Part shown: positions 15,000 through 16,657 of the stretch, piece by piece
How the letters are laid out: each line of letters begins with the position of its first letter
Position numbering within the stretch: the first letter of the stretch is position 1
Source: an uncultured Campylobacter sp.
GTDB taxonomy: Bacteria > Campylobacterota > Campylobacteria > Campylobacterales > Campylobacteraceae
Assembly (NCBI RefSeq): GCF_938030685.1
Contig: NZ_CALHHX010000105.1
Coordinates: forward strand, 1-16,657
Reading direction: 5' to 3'
DNA: 16,657 nucleotides
The notes under the pieces: generated by a model
What the model was told of the DNA's origin: nothing
The model's database searches: none
What the model saw: the letters and a program-made list of their open reading frames with translations, nothing else
Program-made: the position numbers and the translations under genes

Positions 15000-16204
15000 T
15001 GAAAATCCTCTATCTTAGAACGCTTTATTGGTTTGGCTTAAAGGCGGGCGGTTCGGTGGGGCACACCGCGGGCATCATAAATGCTATGGATAAAAAAGTC
15101 GAATTATCTGTTGTTTCAAACGATTTTTTGCCCGATGTAGACAAAGATATCACAATCGTTAGACCTATAAAAATACCGCTTGTACCAAAAGATATACTTG
15201 AGCTTTTTTATAATTTTAAAATAATTAAATATTGTAAAAATTTAAAGCCTGGCGCGATATATCAAAGATATAATGGGTTTAGTTTTTGCGGAGCGTATAT
15301 AGCAAAAATGAAAAATATACCGTTTGTTTTGGAATTTAATTCATCAGATGTATGGAAGATCAAAAATTGGAAAAACAATGATACGCTTTTAAAGCGGATT
15401 TTTAAAACAATTTACTATAAAATTTTCAAACTACCTATCGTCTCTACTATAGAAAAATATAATTTAAATAGCGCGGCTCATATAGTCGTAGTGTCTGATG
15501 CGCTAAAAAATATTCTTTTAAAATTTGGAGTGGATGAAAACAAAATAATCATCAATCCAAATGGAATAGATGAGAGGAAATATAATCCGCAGATAAAATG
15601 CGATGATATAAAGCAAAAATATAATCTTGAAAATAAAATCGTGATCGGCTTTATAGGGACGTTTGGGCAGTGGCACGGGGCCGAAAACATAGCTCTGGCT
15701 TTTGGTAGGTTGCTAAAAAAATACCCCGAGTATAAAAATAAAACGAAGCTTTTTATGATAGGCGACGGCGTTAGGATGCCAATCGTAAAAAAACATATTT
15801 TGGAATTCAATTTGCAAGAAAACGTCGTATTAACGGGCCTGATCCCACAAGAGCAAGGAGCAAAATTTCTAAGCGCTTGCGATATCTTGATCAATGCCAC
15901 TGTTCCAAATCCAGACGGAAGCGAGTTTTTCGGAAGCCCCACTAAGCTGTTTGAGTATATGGCTATGGGTAAAGCCATAATATGCAGCAATATGGCTCAG
16001 ATGTCTGAAATTTTAGAACACGGCAAAACCGCCTATATGGTAGAGCCCGGGAATATAGATGAGTTAGCGACTGCCATGAAGGAGCTTGTGGATGATGGCG
16101 AGCTAAGACAGCGCCTGGGCGATAGCGCCAGAGATGAAGTGATCCAAAAATACACGTGGGATAAGCATGTGGATAAAATTTTAAAGGTCATAAGCAATGA
16201 GTAG
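14999..16204 (+). CDS. Family 4 glycosyltransferase
   Basis: GT-B retaining glycosyltransferase, 401 residues, probably cytoplasmic and attached to the inner membrane face, adding a sugar from a nucleotide donor to the growing lipid-linked unit. The N-terminal acceptor domain has AGGSVGHT at 16-23. The linker and donor domain show INPNGID at 185-191, IGFIGTFGQWHG at 216-227, MIGDG at 253-257, and the donor-binding stretch GSPTKLFEYMAMGK at 312-325, followed by the common EILEHGKTA. The usual E-x7-E pair is incomplete: the second glutamate is E319, while the first position is F311, a substitution that also occurs in related SPTKLFEY-type members. Donor and linkage are unknown. The start ATG shares one base with the upstream stop. 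Composition varies strongly along the gene: AT-rich in the middle, GC-rich at the 3' end. Confidence 0.9.
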   Translation: MKILYLRTLYWFGLKAGGSVGHTAGIINAMDKKVELSVVSNDFLPDVDKDITIVRPIKIPLVPKDILELFYNFKIIKYCKNLKPGAIYQRYNGFSFCGAYIAKMKNIPFVLEFNSSDVWKIKNWKNNDTLLKRIFKTIYYKIFKLPIVSTIEKYNLNSAAHIVVVSDALKNILLKFGVDENKIIINPNGIDERKYNPQIKCDDIKQKYNLENKIVIGFIGTFGQWHGAENIALAFGRLLKKYPEYKNKTKLFMIGDGVRMPIVKKHILEFNLQENVVLTGLIPQEQGAKFLSACDILINATVPNPDGSEFFGSPTKLFEYMAMGKAIICSNMAQMSEILEHGKTAYMVEPGNIDELATAMKELVDDGELRQRLGDSARDEVIQKYTWDKHVDKILKVISNE

Positions 16205-16657
16205 TTTTTCTTATTATCTTAAAAAAGCTAGGTCAATGCCGCCTGATGCGTTGTGCGCGAAAATAGCTAATAAAATTTTAAATATCGCAAAGAATAAATT
16301 TCAAAAAATGTGCGATGTGTTAGGCAATACTCACATAAATTTTAACGTTCCGATCATAAAAATTAGCTATATAAATATAAAAAATTTAGATATATCAAAT
16401 ATAAATCCCGATGTTGCCGATTACCTATCCAAAATGTACATCGAGCATAAATTTGATCTGCTCGGTAGCGGGTGGGTAAAAAATAGCTATGATAGCGCGG
16501 CGCTCGGGCTTGAGGGCTACAGGTACGATATGAATGTCGCAGCGCCTGCGAATGCACCCGAAGGCTACGAGCCGATCGATTGGCAAAAGGATTTTAAAAG
16601 CGGCTTTCGGTGGAGCGAAAAAAAATGGTACAAAGATCAGCGCATAGCCCATAAGCC
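16197..16657 (+). CDS. Heparinase II/III family protein, 3' end missing
   Basis: Open from ATG 16197 to the window end, giving 153 complete codons. It begins eight bases before the end of the glycosyltransferase gene, with AAAGG at 16183-16187. The N-terminal region matches the heparinase II/III-like proteins (sometimes named alginate lyase family) of polysaccharide loci: Y-Y-L-K-K near the start, then KFDLLGSGW, then IDWQKDFKSGFRW, then KKWYKDQRI. The catalytic lyase domain would be downstream and is not visible. No signal peptide is present, unlike secreted polysaccharide lyases, so a cytoplasmic role is possible. A partnership with the bi-domain oxidoreductase upstream is often seen in such loci. 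Full-length relatives are several hundred residues longer, so most of the gene is missing. Confidence 0.8.
   Translation, partial: MSSFSYYLKKARSMPPDALCAKIANKILNIAKNKFQKMCDVLGNTHINFNVPIIKISYINIKNLDISNINPDVADYLSKMYIEHKFDLLGSGWVKNSYDSAALGLEGYRYDMNVAAPANAPEGYEPIDWQKDFKSGFRWSEKKWYKDQRIAHK

Noticed and set aside
15478..15990. 170-codon open frame on the minus strand
   Set aside because: It lies wholly inside the well-supported glycosyltransferase gene on the other strand and its translation is a cysteine/proline/serine-rich mirror with no recognisable domain.

Overview
The window looks like chromosomal DNA from a Campylobacter-type bacterium (Campylobacterota), probably one of the higher-GC species. 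The reasons are the very frequent AAATTT/GAAATTTT words inside GC-rich genes, tightly packed and overlapping genes, and the protein types (MagIII-like glycosylase, DUF815 ATPase beside mfd). The species is inferred, not proven. All recognised genes are on the + strand. I saw no tRNA, rRNA, CRISPR array or insertion sequence.

Region 1 (1-4325) is a GC-rich housekeeping and DNA-repair block. It holds the 3' part of mfd (transcription-repair coupling factor, cut off by the window start), a DUF815-type AAA+ ATPase, a 41-codon open frame linked to both neighbours by ATGA overlaps, and a MagIII-like DNA glycosylase. The four frames overlap end to end and are probably translated from one message. 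A 150-base gap (4326-4475) separates this block from the next.

Region 2 (4476 to the window end) is a surface-polysaccharide locus. wecB and wecC make UDP-ManNAc and then UDP-ManNAcA. A fused two-domain oxidoreductase follows. Next comes a sharply AT-rich run of five genes (8975-14017): an asparagine-synthetase-like amidotransferase, a Wzx-type flippase starting with TTG, a DegT/DnrJ-type PLP enzyme, and a FemAB/GNAT-like acyltransferase complete it together with the overlaps between them; in gene count this AT-rich run is four genes. After it come a polysaccharide deacetylase, a family-4 glycosyltransferase, and the first 153 codons of a heparinase II/III-like protein that runs off the end.

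Taken together the enzymes suggest a polymer or glycan containing ManNAcA or a related uronic acid. It may be amidated by the AsnB homologue, decorated by the FemAB-like protein, trimmed by the deacetylase and processed by the heparinase-like protein, with lipid-linked units exported by the flippase. No Wzy polymerase, initiating sugar-phosphate transferase or outer-membrane export gene is visible, so the locus must continue beyond the window or rely on genes elsewhere. Base composition changes abruptly at 8975 and 14031, and again inside the last two complete genes, which points to a mosaic locus assembled by recombination.
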